Assembly (NCBI RefSeq): GCF_900475275.1
Contig: NZ_LS483364.1
Location: 744,001-808,000, forward strand
Length of the DNA: 64,000 nucleotides
Direction of reading: 5' to 3'
Origin: Streptococcus sanguinis
GTDB lineage: Bacteria; Bacillota; Bacilli; Lactobacillales; Streptococcaceae
Every line of letters begins with the position of its first letter. Position 1 is the stretch's first letter. The translations under genes and the position numbers were made by a program. The notes below the pieces were generated by a model. That model did no database searches, had not been told where the DNA came from, and worked only from the letters and a program-made list of their open reading frames with translations. This document shows, piece by piece, positions 17,774-26,530 of the stretch.

Positions 17774-18587
17774 AACAAGAAGAATTGCTCTCTATATCTA
17801 CTTAGTTCTAGCTGGTATCGGCTTGCAGTTTGAGCTTGGGGACATGGCGGAGAAGGATGTCACCTTAGAAGCTGGCCGCGACTTGGTTCTGAACTTAGCT
17901 GTTTTAGCTGCCTTTTTCCTGCCTTTCTATTTCTTGATTAAAAAACTCGCCAAAAAGTTATCAGTTGAGACGATTGTTCTAGGAACAGCGCTCTTTGGAG
18001 GTGCCTTTATCTCTGGCTGGCTCAGTTTTGCGGGCAATAGCTTGATTGATATTATTAACTCTAACTTCATCAAGGATCCCGTTGTTTTCAATGATTGGAC
18101 CAATGCACTGACAGCTCCTTTTGCAGAGGAATTTTTCAAGTCTCTGACAGCCTTTGCCGCTCTCTACATTTTGGGGCGCAAGGATATTCAGTCTGTCTTA
18201 ATCGCTGGACTGAGTTCGGGCTTTGGCTTTCAAGTCATAGAGGATATTGCCTATGTATCCAGAGTGACTTTCGGAGAACAATATAGTGGTTCCTTAGAAG
18301 CAGTTGGCCGAATTGCTGGCGGATTGGCTTCACATACTCTCTATACAGCAGTGGTGACCGTTGGGGTTTATCTTCTGTTCTCCACGGCTTACAAGAAATA
18401 TCGTCTCTTTGGTCTCTGGTGCGTCGTGTCAACCGTTGCCAATCACTTTATTTGGAACTCTCCTTTCTTCGAAACAGAGCATCGAATTAACATCGTTGTC
18501 GGTTTCTTATTTGCCTTTCTCGTTGCTACCTTTATAGAAGTCTACCGACTGGTTTTGAAGGAGAAAAAGATAGATTTAGAAATTTAA
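17766..18587 (+). CDS. PrsW-like intramembrane metalloprotease
   Basis: Polytopic membrane protein of 273 aa with the features of the PrsW/CAAX-type membrane protease families: EEFFK at 121-125, a second Glu in GFGFQVIEDIAY (E159), H190 in ASHTLY and HFIWN at 227-231. PrsW in Bacillus cleaves the anti-sigma factor RsiW; no such sigma pair is seen here. ATG 17766 is chosen because AAAAGGAG lies upstream and it overlaps the stop of the C69 gene by 8 bases. The coupling suggests that it acts with, or on, the adjacent anchored peptidase, but this is inference. Confidence 0.82.
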   Translation: MNKTRRIALYIYLVLAGIGLQFELGDMAEKDVTLEAGRDLVLNLAVLAAFFLPFYFLIKKLAKKLSVETIVLGTALFGGAFISGWLSFAGNSLIDIINSNFIKDPVVFNDWTNALTAPFAEEFFKSLTAFAALYILGRKDIQSVLIAGLSSGFGFQVIEDIAYVSRVTFGEQYSGSLEAVGRIAGGLASHTLYTAVVTVGVYLLFSTAYKKYRLFGLWCVVSTVANHFIWNSPFFETEHRINIVVGFLFAFLVATFIEVYRLVLKEKKIDLEI

Positions 18588-18618
18588 ATAATTTTCAGGG
18601 GATATATCAAACAAGAGC

Positions 18619-18657
18619 TTGAAATCGCTTGCAAAACCTGAGGTAAAAGGCTATACT
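18619..18657 (+). promoter_or_regulatory. cre site and promoter of second C69 peptidase
   Basis: 18619-18634 (TTGAAATCGCTTGCAA) matches the cre consensus fully. Its last six bases are the -35 TTGCAA (18629-18634), then a 17-bp spacer and -10 TATACT (18652-18657). The geometry is the same as at 16023-16061. Confidence 0.75.
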
Positions 18658-18711
18658 GAATATAGTATTTAATTTTGTAATTTTTTACAAAAAAACAAAG
18701 GAGATATTTTT

Positions 18712-20763
18712 ATGAAAAAAATATTGTTTCGTTCCTTGTTAGCTCTTTCGGCCATTTTCCTCTTTCCTTTCCAAGTGGTCGAAGCCTGCACAGGATTTAT
18801 TGTCGGGAAAGACCTGACGGCAGACGGCACGACGCTTTATGGTCGGACGGAGGACTTAGAGCCTAATCACAATAAGGTCTTTCTGGTTCATCCGAGAAAG
18901 ACCAATGCGAGTGGTGCCAAGCTGGTCGATGAAACCAACGGCTTTGAATGGACCCTGCCGGCAGAAAGCTACAAGTATACTTCGGTATCAGATGTGACCC
19001 CATCCCAAGGTATTTTTGACGAGGTTGGCTTCAATGAGTACGGAGTCTCTATTTCTGCGACTGTTTCTGCCAAGGCTAATGATGCCATCCAAAAGGTGGA
19101 TCCTTATGTAGCAAATGGCTTGGCTGAGTCTATCCTGACAACCGTCGTTCTGCCCCATGTTCAGACAGCCCGTCAGGGTGTGGAGCTGATGGCGCAGATT
19201 GTCAGAGAGCAGGGAGCAGCAGAGGGGAATATTATCACTATTGCTGACAAGACTGGTGTCTGGTATATGGAAATCCTATCTGGCCACCAATATGTTGCAA
19301 TTAAATTCCCAGATGACAAGTATGCTGTCTTTCCTAATACTTTCTTCTTAGGCAGCGTTGATTTTGATGATACAGAAAATGTTATCGCCTCAAAGGGTGT
19401 TCAGGATGTTGCCAAACAAGCTAATTCTTATAAAGAAATTGATGGCAAATTCCACATTTCTCAGTCCTACAATCCGCCGATGGCAGAGGCAGATCGTTCA
19501 CGTGCCTGGGCAGGTATCACCAGTCTAGATCCAAATGCGGCCGTGTCTTATAACGACTCTTACTTTGATCTCATGCACTCCACAGACAGAAAGATCAGTG
19601 TAGCAGATGTTATGGCTATGCAGCGCAATCGCTTTGAGGGCACTCAATTCAAACCGCTGGACCAAATGGAGCTAGATGGTAAGGGGCTGCCACAACGTGG
19701 TACGACAGACCCTGTTTACAAATATCCATTGGGCAACCCAAATGTCATGGAAGCTCATATCTTCCAGCTCAAAGACGGCGTTCCAGCCAATATGGGCGGA
19801 GGCACTATGTGGCTAGCGGTAGGCAGTCCTCGCTTCTCACCTTACCTGCCTTATAATGGTAATATCACAGATACTTACGATGCTTATCAGGTCAACACAA
19901 CTAGCTACAGTCCAGACTCTTGGTACTGGGTAGCATCTCATATCTATGATATGGCGGCCAAGCATCAGGATCTCTTTGGTACTTCTGTCCAAGACAAATG
20001 GAAGGCCTTGGAAGCCCGCTTTATTGAGGAACAAAATGCTCTGGATGCAGCCAATGCTGCTCTGCCAGACTCTTCAGCAAAAGTCACAGAGGAAACACAA
20101 GCTCGAGCAGCGCAAGTCTTTAAGGAAATGAAAGAGCTAGAAGCTGAAATGGAAGCTAAAATCAAGGAAGCAACAAAAACAACTCCATCTAGCTCCAGCA
20201 AAGATTCTAGCAGCTCTTCATCAACTCAAAACTCGTCAAGTTCTTCCTCTTCAGCAACTTCTAGCAGTTCGGATACACGGACGGAAGTCAATGTAGAAGA
20301 TGACAGCTTGGTAGATGTCGCAACTGGCATTCGCTTGAAAAATGCTGACTTGGTCAAGGCCGGTCATCAGCTGTCAGTGAAAAAACTAGAAAGCAAGATT
20401 CAGCCGACAGATACCTATGACATTAGCTTGACCGATCCGAATGGTCAGCCGGTGCATCAGGTCAGTCCAACTCTTGTGACGATTCCAGTTCGCAAAGATC
20501 TGCCAGTAGATGCTGTCTATGCTCTGGATGAAAATGGCAAACAGGTTGAGAAATTTGATGTAACAGTTAATCAAAACCAGACTATCAGCTTCACGACCAA
20601 TCATTTCTCTGTTTACCAAGTGCAGTATCGAAATGAGCAGTCCGTCAAGGCCAAGAAAAAAGACCTGCCATCAACAGGGGAGCAAGTCACAATCATGAGC
20701 CTTGCAGGTTTGATTATCCTAGCAGGAGTCTTCTTCCTTTTGAAGAAAACAAAGAAAAACTAA
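18712..20763 (+). CDS. Cell-wall-anchored C69 family dipeptidase-like protein (LPXTG)
   Basis: 683-aa paralogue of the product at 16109. A signal peptide ends at VEA, with the nucleophile Cys26 next (CTGFIVGKDL). The catalytic domain spans roughly 26-480, followed by a helical stretch, a serine-rich linker at about 489-523, a further folded region, and a sortase signal LPSTG at 652-656 with a hydrophobic helix and Lys-rich tail. It should be attached to peptidoglycan by sortase A. CcpA control is suggested by the promoter. The two paralogues share long near-identical stretches in the catalytic domain but differ in anchoring. Confidence 0.9.
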   Translation: MKKILFRSLLALSAIFLFPFQVVEACTGFIVGKDLTADGTTLYGRTEDLEPNHNKVFLVHPRKTNASGAKLVDETNGFEWTLPAESYKYTSVSDVTPSQGIFDEVGFNEYGVSISATVSAKANDAIQKVDPYVANGLAESILTTVVLPHVQTARQGVELMAQIVREQGAAEGNIITIADKTGVWYMEILSGHQYVAIKFPDDKYAVFPNTFFLGSVDFDDTENVIASKGVQDVAKQANSYKEIDGKFHISQSYNPPMAEADRSRAWAGITSLDPNAAVSYNDSYFDLMHSTDRKISVADVMAMQRNRFEGTQFKPLDQMELDGKGLPQRGTTDPVYKYPLGNPNVMEAHIFQLKDGVPANMGGGTMWLAVGSPRFSPYLPYNGNITDTYDAYQVNTTSYSPDSWYWVASHIYDMAAKHQDLFGTSVQDKWKALEARFIEEQNALDAANAALPDSSAKVTEETQARAAQVFKEMKELEAEMEAKIKEATKTTPSSSSKDSSSSSSTQNSSSSSSSATSSSSDTRTEVNVEDDSLVDVATGIRLKNADLVKAGHQLSVKKLESKIQPTDTYDISLTDPNGQPVHQVSPTLVTIPVRKDLPVDAVYALDENGKQVEKFDVTVNQNQTISFTTNHFSVYQVQYRNEQSVKAKKKDLPSTGEQVTIMSLAGLIILAGVFFLLKKTKKN

Positions 20764-20777
20764 TCTAAAATAAAAAG

Positions 20778-20806
20778 AAGGCCGAGCAATATGTTCGGCC
20801 TTTCTT
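20778..20806 (+). terminator. Terminator of second C69 gene
   Basis: AAGGCCGA (20778-20785) pairs with TCGGCCTT (20795-20802), followed by TTTCTT-type sequence. Confidence 0.7.
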
Positions 20807-20853
20807 GGTGAAAAAAATGACTTTTGTCCAGGCTAGCCTTCAAGCTAGAGCCT

Positions 20854-21414
20854 TTATCTTAAATAATCATAGTTATAAGTCGTCAAAATTATGTCAGTGA
20901 GTTCTTCAGGTTCTTCTTGAGCTCCGCCGGCTATCCAAAGAGAAATAATCCCCTCAACACTGGATAGGAAGATTTCCAAGGCGTATTTCTGAGGGATGTG
21001 AAAGTTCTCCTCTAAAAAACGCTGGGTAGCAGCCTTTTGCTTATCACTCAGAATGATACTGGTTATGTACTCCCGAATAGCCTCCCGAAAGTCAATATAA
21101 TGGCTCTTGGTCAAGGCATTGATAAGACGTTCATTAGCACGGAGTATATGAAATTTTGCTATCATTAACTTTTTGGGATATTCGTTCTCCGCTTCAAACA
21201 TGCTATAACTAGAAAGTTGGGAAATAATGTCGTTTTTGAGACTATCAACCATCTGATATTTATCTTGGTAGTGGAGGTAGAAGGTGCCGCGATTAATCCC
21301 TGCCCGTTTGCAGAGTTTGCTGATGGAGATATTATCAAACCTTTCCTCTGATAGTAGTTGAATCAAGGCTTCCTTGATGTCTTCCTTAGTGCTAGTTTTT
21401 CGTTTCTGGACCAT
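20854..21414 (-). CDS. TetR family transcriptional regulator
   Basis: TetR-type repressor, 186 aa. The N-terminal HTH region reads ISISKLCKRAGINRGTFYLHYQDKYQM, the classic recognition-helix pattern, at about 28-54. The C-terminal ligand domain is not recognisable to a specific subgroup. It is divergent from an FtsX-type ABC exporter, with overlapping promoters and two matching palindromes between them, so it most likely represses both itself and the exporter. An AAGGAAG ribosome site precedes the ATG. The inducer is unknown. Confidence 0.9.
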   Translation of the reverse strand: MVQKRKTSTKEDIKEALIQLLSEERFDNISISKLCKRAGINRGTFYLHYQDKYQMVDSLKNDIISQLSSYSMFEAENEYPKKLMIAKFHILRANERLINALTKSHYIDFREAIREYITSIILSDKQKAATQRFLEENFHIPQKYALEIFLSSVEGIISLWIAGGAQEEPEELTDIILTTYNYDYLR

Positions 21415-21432
21415 TTTTCTTCCTTTTTGCTT

Positions 21433-21453
21433 AAATCAACACTTTGTTGATTT
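21433..21453. promoter_or_regulatory. TetR operator 1
   Basis: AAATCAACA-CTT-TGTTGATTT, a perfect 9-bp-arm palindrome in the tetR 5' leader. It matches operator 2 in arms and spacer length. Confidence 0.7.
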
Positions 21454-21460
21454 TTGGTTA

Positions 21461-21508
21461 TTGATTTTTGTCTAAGCTCATTATATAATATCTGTGATTT
21501 AGAATCAA
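21461..21508. promoter_or_regulatory. Overlapping divergent promoters tetR / ABC exporter
   Basis: Plus strand: -35 TTGATT (21461-21466), 17 bp, -10 TATAAT (21484-21489). Minus strand: -35 TTGATT (21503-21508), 17 bp, -10 TATAAT (21480-21485). The two -10 boxes overlap by two bases, so the promoters must compete. Confidence 0.7.
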
Positions 21509-21521
21509 CACCTTGTTGATT
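21503..21521. promoter_or_regulatory. TetR operator 2
   Basis: AATCAACA-CCT-TGTTGATT covers the tetR -35 and the early transcribed region of the exporter, so binding could repress both. Confidence 0.7.
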
Positions 21522-21556
21522 TAAGGAAACGAGTTTTGAAAAGGAGAGATGATGAC

Positions 21557-22258
21557 ATGGCTTATATTGAAATGAAACATAGTTTTAAACGTTATCAGGT
21601 AGGTGACACGGAGATTGTCGCCAATCATGATATTTCTTTTGAGATTGAAAAGGGGGAACTGGTCATTATCTTAGGTGCTTCTGGTGCTGGTAAGTCAACA
21701 GTGCTTAATATTCTCGGCGGTATGGATACCAATGATGAAGGAGAGATCCTGATAGACGGCCAGAATATTGCTGACTACAATTCCCACCAGCTGACGGACT
21801 ATCGCCGAAATGATGTGGGCTTTGTCTTTCAGTTTTACAATTTGGTGCCCAATCTGACAGCCAAGGAAAATGTCGAATTGGCTTCTGAGATTGTCAAGGA
21901 TGCTCAAGATCCAGTGGCCGTTCTAACTGCGGTTGGTATGGAAAATCGCCTCAATAATTTTCCGGCGCAGCTATCAGGTGGGGAGCAGCAGCGGGTGTCC
22001 ATCGCTCGGGCTGTGGCCAAGAAACCCAAGATTTTGCTCTGTGATGAGCCGACAGGAGCTTTGGACTACAATACCGGTAAGCAAGTGCTGCAAATCTTAC
22101 AGGATATGTCCCGCAATCAAGGGGCGACGGTGATTATCGTGACCCACAATGCTGCCTTGGCTCCCATTGCTGACCGGGTCATCCGTATGCACGACGCGAG
22201 AGTCAAGAGTGTTACAGTCAATGAAGAGCCTCAGGATATAAGTACATTGGAGTATTGA
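21557..22258 (+). CDS. ABC transporter ATP-binding protein (MacB/FtsE-like)
   Basis: ATPase subunit of an FtsX-type exporter, 233 aa. Walker [10 protein letters not shown] is at about 41-49, the signature LSGGEQQR and Walker [12 protein letters not shown] follow in the usual order. AAGGAG at 21541-21546 supports ATG 21557. The permease gene follows after one base. It is likely repressed by the divergent TetR protein. The substrate is unknown; homologous pairs export antimicrobial peptides, lipids or toxic compounds. Confidence 0.93.
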   Translation: MAYIEMKHSFKRYQVGDTEIVANHDISFEIEKGELVIILGASGAGKSTVLNILGGMDTNDEGEILIDGQNIADYNSHQLTDYRRNDVGFVFQFYNLVPNLTAKENVELASEIVKDAQDPVAVLTAVGMENRLNNFPAQLSGGEQQRVSIARAVAKKPKILLCDEPTGALDYNTGKQVLQILQDMSRNQGATVIIVTHNAALAPIADRVIRMHDARVKSVTVNEEPQDISTLEY

Positions 22259-22259
22259 T

Positions 22260-24983
22260 ATGAAGAGAAAGATTTATTGGAAAGATATTCTGCGCTCCTT
22301 CACTAGCTCTAAAGGACGTTTCCTATCTATTTTAATCCTCATGATGCTGGGTTCTCTAGCTCTCGTGGGGCTCAAGGTCGCTCCACCCAATATGCGCAGA
22401 ACAGCAACAGATTACTTGAAAGAGCAGCGAACCATGGACTTGTCTGTTATGGCGGACTATGGTTTGGATGCGGAGGATCAGAAAGAGCTGGAAGCTATTA
22501 AGGGAGCTGATGTCGAGTTTGGCTATCTGACAGATGTCACCGTAGACGAGGAGGCTCTCCGAGTATTCTCGGATACCAAGGATATTTCAAACTTTCAAGT
22601 GACCTCCGGTCGTCTTCCTCAGAATGAGCAAGAAATTGCCCTGGCTAGCTTTTGGTCCAAGAAATATAAGCTTGGTCAGGAGATTGATCTGACCGAAAAA
22701 GCCGGCAGCCGGTCAGTTCTGAAAAACAAGACCTATAAGATTGTGGGATTTGTCAACTCGGCAGAGCTCTGGTCTGATAGAAATCTAGGCAATGCGACTA
22801 GTGGCAGCGGGGCTTTATCAGCCTATGCTGTAGTCAGCCCTAAGGCCTTTGATACAGATGTTTACAGTATTGCCCGCCTGCGCTATCATGATTTAGAAAA
22901 GCTGGCTCCTTTTTCAGCAAGCTATCAGGAGCGTTTGGAGCAACACCAGGCAGCTTTGGACAAGAGCCTGGAAGATAACGGAGCAGCTCGCTTTAAGCGA
23001 TTAGAGGCAGATGCCAAAAGCACCATTCAGAAGGGTCAAGATAAGATTAGTCAGGCTGAGAGCGAACTGACCCAAGGTAAAAAGCAATTAGAGCAAGCTC
23101 AGAGTCAGCTGGACCAGCAAAAAAACCAGCTAGCAGCAACTCAATCCGCTTCTATCCTAGCTCCTGCACAGCTCAGCCAGAGTCAGCAGCAGATTCAGGA
23201 AGCTGAGTCTCAGCTCAATCAGAAAAAAGCAGAGCTAGCTCAGGCAGAGAAAGACTTATCAGCTAGCAAGGACAAGCTAGCTGATGCTAAGGCAAATCTG
23301 AGTCGTTTGAAAGAGCCGGCCTATCATAGCTATGACCGCAAGTCTCTGCCAGGTGGGAATGGCTATCATATGTATAAAAACTCCATGAATAGTATTGCGT
23401 CGATTGGTAATATCTTCCCAGTGGTGCTCTATCTGGTGGCAGCTATGGTGACCTTTACCACCATGACGCGCTTTGTTGATGAGGAGCGAACAAATGCAGG
23501 TGTCTTTAAGGCTCTAGGCTATCATAGCCGAGATATCATTCGCAAGTTTGCTCTTTACGGTTTGGTGGCAGGGAGTCTAGGTACTTTCATAGGGATTCTG
23601 CTGGGACATTATTTCTTGTCGGGAGTGATTTCTTCTATTATTACCAGAGGGATGGTGCTCTCTGCCCCGTATGCATATTTTTATGTTTCCTATAGTTTAC
23701 TGGCCCTTGGACTTTCCCTTCTTTCCAGCGTTCTCCCTGCCTATTTGGTGGCAAGACGGGAGCTGACAGAGGAAGCAGCTCACTTGCTTTTGCCCAAGCC
23801 ACCGGTCAAGGGCTCCAAGATTTTCTTGGAAAGACTGACCCTTATCTGGCGACGTCTTAGCTTTACTCAGAAGGTCACAGCACGCAATATCTTTCGCTAT
23901 AAGCAGCGGATGTTTATGACCATCTTTGGTGTGGCGGGTTCTGTTGCCTTGCTCTTTGCCGGACTAGGACTCCAATCTTCTATTGGTGGTATTCCCAAAC
24001 GCCAGTTTGAGGAGATTCTGCGATACGACCTGATTGTCGCTGTCAATCCTGGGGAAAATCAAGCCGAACAAGACAAGCTGAAAAAGCTGCTGGCAGATGA
24101 CTCGATTGCTGATTATCAGGAGATCTACAGTGAAACCCTAACAGAGAAATACAAAGGGAAAAAAGAGACAGAATCAGTCACTTTAATGGTTACGGACAAG
24201 GAAAATTTTGAACCTTTTATTTCCATGGAAAGTCCTGACAGCCGACAGAAGCTGTCCCTGAAGGATGGTGCAGTTGTTTCGGATAAATTGGCCCGTATAG
24301 CTGGAGTTAGCCCCGGTGGCAGTATAGAGCTGGGTGGCAAGCCTGTCAAGCTCGCAGCAGTCAATGAGAATCATTTTGGCCATTTTGCTTTTATGAAGGC
24401 GACTGACTACCAGAAGATTTACGGGAAAAAGCCTGAGAAAAATGCTTATCTAGTGCGGCTCAAGGACTCTTCTAGTAAAAATATTGTTGATAAGGCCAAT
24501 GAATTTATGAGCCTCAAATCTGTCAAGAGTGTCTCCCAAAATGCAAGCATGGTGAAGCAGTTCAACGTCCTAGCTGATTCTCTTAATAATACGATGATGA
24601 TTTTAGTGCTGATTTCTATTCTTTTAGCAGTCGTCATTCTCTACAATCTGACCAATATCAATGTGGCCGAGCGGATTCGAGAGCTGTCCACTATCAAGGT
24701 TTTGGGCTTCCATAATAAGGAAGTGACCCTCTATATCTATCGAGAGACCATTATTCTTTCAGTGATTGGGATGGCAGTTGGGCTTCTAGGCGGTTTCTTC
24801 CTGCATCGTTTTTTGATTGAGAAGGTTGCGCCTAGCATTATCAGCTTAACCCCTCAAGTAAGTCCCTCAGTCTATCTGTTTCCTCTAACAGCAGTGACTC
24901 TTATTCTGACCTTGCTTGGCTTCTTTGTAAACTACCGCCTCAGAAGGGTGGATATGCTGGAAGCGCTCAAGTCTGTTGATTAA
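22260..24983 (+). CDS. FtsX-like ABC transporter permease with coiled-coil domain
   Basis: Large permease of 907 aa with two FtsX domains. An N-terminal helix (about 16-38) precedes an extracytoplasmic region containing a long Gln/Ala/Lys-rich coiled coil (about 250-350). Helices follow at about 380-400, 425-450 and 465-495, then one at about 553-575, a second extracytoplasmic region, and a final set of three (about 770-895). This plan is that of a MacB-related mechanotransmission exporter fused in tandem. GGAG at 22249-22252 supports the start. It forms a unit with the preceding ATPase gene and the TetR control region. Confidence 0.9.
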   Translation: MKRKIYWKDILRSFTSSKGRFLSILILMMLGSLALVGLKVAPPNMRRTATDYLKEQRTMDLSVMADYGLDAEDQKELEAIKGADVEFGYLTDVTVDEEALRVFSDTKDISNFQVTSGRLPQNEQEIALASFWSKKYKLGQEIDLTEKAGSRSVLKNKTYKIVGFVNSAELWSDRNLGNATSGSGALSAYAVVSPKAFDTDVYSIARLRYHDLEKLAPFSASYQERLEQHQAALDKSLEDNGAARFKRLEADAKSTIQKGQDKISQAESELTQGKKQLEQAQSQLDQQKNQLAATQSASILAPAQLSQSQQQIQEAESQLNQKKAELAQAEKDLSASKDKLADAKANLSRLKEPAYHSYDRKSLPGGNGYHMYKNSMNSIASIGNIFPVVLYLVAAMVTFTTMTRFVDEERTNAGVFKALGYHSRDIIRKFALYGLVAGSLGTFIGILLGHYFLSGVISSIITRGMVLSAPYAYFYVSYSLLALGLSLLSSVLPAYLVARRELTEEAAHLLLPKPPVKGSKIFLERLTLIWRRLSFTQKVTARNIFRYKQRMFMTIFGVAGSVALLFAGLGLQSSIGGIPKRQFEEILRYDLIVAVNPGENQAEQDKLKKLLADDSIADYQEIYSETLTEKYKGKKETESVTLMVTDKENFEPFISMESPDSRQKLSLKDGAVVSDKLARIAGVSPGGSIELGGKPVKLAAVNENHFGHFAFMKATDYQKIYGKKPEKNAYLVRLKDSSSKNIVDKANEFMSLKSVKSVSQNASMVKQFNVLADSLNNTMMILVLISILLAVVILYNLTNINVAERIRELSTIKVLGFHNKEVTLYIYRETIILSVIGMAVGLLGGFFLHRFLIEKVAPSIISLTPQVSPSVYLFPLTAVTLILTLLGFFVNYRLRRVDMLEALKSVD

Positions 24984-25002
24984 TTTTAAAAAACATTTCA
25001 AA

Positions 25003-25035
25003 GCTTTCCCTCGCTTGTGAGGTGGAAGTTTTTTT
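25003..25035 (+). terminator. Terminator after ABC permease
   Basis: CTTTCC/GGAAG stem with one bulged base and an inner CTC/GAG stem, followed by a seven-base T run. Confidence 0.6.
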
Positions 25036-25041
25036 GAACTT

Positions 25042-25050
25042 TGATATAAT
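25042..25050 (+). promoter_or_regulatory. Extended -10 promoter of phosphoesterase gene
   Basis: TGATATAAT (TG 25042-25043, TATAAT 25045-25050), directly after the terminator. Confidence 0.5.
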
Positions 25051-25080
25051 ATTCCTTGTAAAGAAAGAGAAAGACATACG

Positions 25081-25929
25081 ATGACACGAAAAATTGCCTT
25101 ATTATCCGATGTGCATGGGAATAGCTCAGCCTTGGAAGCAGTGCTGGCGGATGCGGAAAGCCAGCAAGTGACAGACTATTGGTTTTTGGGGGACTTGCTC
25201 CTGCCAGGAACTGGTCGCAGAAATATCTTAGATAGGATGGAGCAGCTGCACATCAGCCTCCAGGTCAGAGGGAATTGGGAAGACAGTCTCTGGCATGCTT
25301 TGCATCAAAAGCTGGATTTGGATCGTCCCAGCCATCTCTACCTGACCCGGCTCTGTCATTTTGTCCTGGAGGAAATCCATCCTGAAGAGATTGACCGCAT
25401 GCAAGAACTTCCTCTGCAGATCTTGACAGAAGTAGAGGGATTGAAGATTGCGGTCAGCCACCATCTGCCAGATAAGAATTGGGGGCGGGAGCTGATTCAT
25501 ATTGGCGAGCAGAGCGATTTCGACCGCCTTTTTGAGGCGAATGACTGCGCTATCGCTGTTTATGGTCATATTCACCAGCAGTTTCTTCGTTATGGGACTA
25601 AGGGTCAGCTGATTATCAATCCCGGCTCTATTGGTCAGCCATTCTTTCTAGATTCGGCTTTGCGTCAGGACTTGCGAGCCCAGTATGCCATTTTAGAGAT
25701 AGATGAGATGGGTCTGGCTGATGTCGACCTGAGGCGCGTGGCCTACGATGTGGAGCAGGAGCTGAGATTGGCGCGGGAGCTCCACTTGCCTTACTATGAG
25801 ATTTATCGGGAGAGCTTGGTCAATGGTATCCACCATACTCACAATCACGACCTGCTGCGGGAAATCAGTGAGAGGGAAGGCTACGCAGATGAGATCGCAG
25901 CTTTCTTAAAGTCCAGTCGTAACTCTTGA
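25081..25929 (+). CDS. Calcineurin-like metallophosphoesterase
   Basis: Metallophosphoesterase of 282 aa with the ordered metal-binding motifs DVHGN (about 9-13), GDLLLPG (about 37-43), GNWED, VSHHLPD and GHIHQQF. Its length is greater than that of YfcE-type phosphodiesterases, with a C-terminal helical extension after the core. The ribosome site is weak (AGAAAGAG). The substrate is not predictable; phosphodiesterase or protein phosphatase activity is possible. The Rrf2 regulator promoter overlaps its stop. Confidence 0.87.
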   Translation: MTRKIALLSDVHGNSSALEAVLADAESQQVTDYWFLGDLLLPGTGRRNILDRMEQLHISLQVRGNWEDSLWHALHQKLDLDRPSHLYLTRLCHFVLEEIHPEEIDRMQELPLQILTEVEGLKIAVSHHLPDKNWGRELIHIGEQSDFDRLFEANDCAIAVYGHIHQQFLRYGTKGQLIINPGSIGQPFFLDSALRQDLRAQYAILEIDEMGLADVDLRRVAYDVEQELRLARELHLPYYEIYRESLVNGIHHTHNHDLLREISEREGYADEIAAFLKSSRNS

Positions 25930-25954
25930 AGTTACACCCTTTTTGGGATATAAT
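25926..25954 (+). promoter_or_regulatory. Promoter of Rrf2 regulator gene
   Basis: -35 TTGAAG (25926-25931), 17-bp spacer, -10 TATAAT (25949-25954). Confidence 0.75.
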
Positions 25955-25984
25955 AGTGAGAGAAAATGATGAGGGAGGAGAAAA

Positions 25985-26434
25985 ATGCAGATTTCTAGTC
26001 GTTTTACCATTGCCACCCATATGCTGATTGTCCTGGCTTTGGAGGGAAAAAAACAAAAACTGACAAGTGATATCCTTGCTGGCAGTGTTGGCGTCAATCC
26101 AGTTATTATTCGCAAGACCCTGTCCCAGCTCAAGAATGCCGGGATGATTACCGTTGCTCGTGGGACCGGAGGAGCAGAGATTGCCAAAGATTTGAAAGAC
26201 ATTAGCCTGTTGGATGTCTATAGTGCGGTTGAATGTCTGGGCAAGAGCGGCCAGCTCTTTAGTTTTCATGATAAGCCCAATCCAGACTGTCCTATCGGCA
26301 AGAACATTCACAATGTCTTAGATGACCGATTGGCGGCTATTCAGGCAGCCATGGAAGCGGAGTTGGCTCAGACCAGCCTTGACGAAGTTGTCGCAGCGAC
26401 CGAAAAAGAAATTAAAGAACAATCTGTTTCCTAG
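25985..26434 (+). CDS. Rrf2 family transcriptional regulator
   Basis: Winged-helix Rrf2-type regulator, 149 aa. The HTH region includes LTSDILAGSVGVNPVIIRKTLSQLKNAG (about 22-49), and the wing follows as ITVARGTGGAEI. It contains only two cysteines (in VECLGK and DCPIG), not the three-Cys cluster of IscR/NsrR, so Fe-S binding is unlikely and a thiol or small-molecule sensor is more plausible. GGGAGG precedes the ATG. The next gene has two copies of a TGTAAT-N7-ATTACA palindrome at its promoter, likely its target. Confidence 0.9.
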   Translation: MQISSRFTIATHMLIVLALEGKKQKLTSDILAGSVGVNPVIIRKTLSQLKNAGMITVARGTGGAEIAKDLKDISLLDVYSAVECLGKSGQLFSFHDKPNPDCPIGKNIHNVLDDRLAAIQAAMEAELAQTSLDEVVAATEKEIKEQSVS

Positions 26435-26469
26435 TGAGCAGATTGTTTTTTGTTAAGAATTTTACGAGA

Positions 26470-26530
26470 TGTAATTATTGACATTACATTAAAACCTGCT
26501 ATACTAATAGATGTAATATAAATAATTACA
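26470..26530 (+). promoter_or_regulatory. Promoter with two TGTAAT-N7-ATTACA operators
   Basis: -35 TTGACA (26478-26483), 16-bp spacer, -10 TATACT (26500-26505). Operator 1 (26470-26488) covers the -35. Operator 2 (26512-26530) lies just after the start site. The centres are 42 bp apart, four helical turns. Confidence 0.7.

Noticed and set aside
22260-24983. Coiled coil in the ABC permease considered as a separate SMC-like protein
   Set aside because: It is in frame with, and flanked by, FtsX-type membrane segments.
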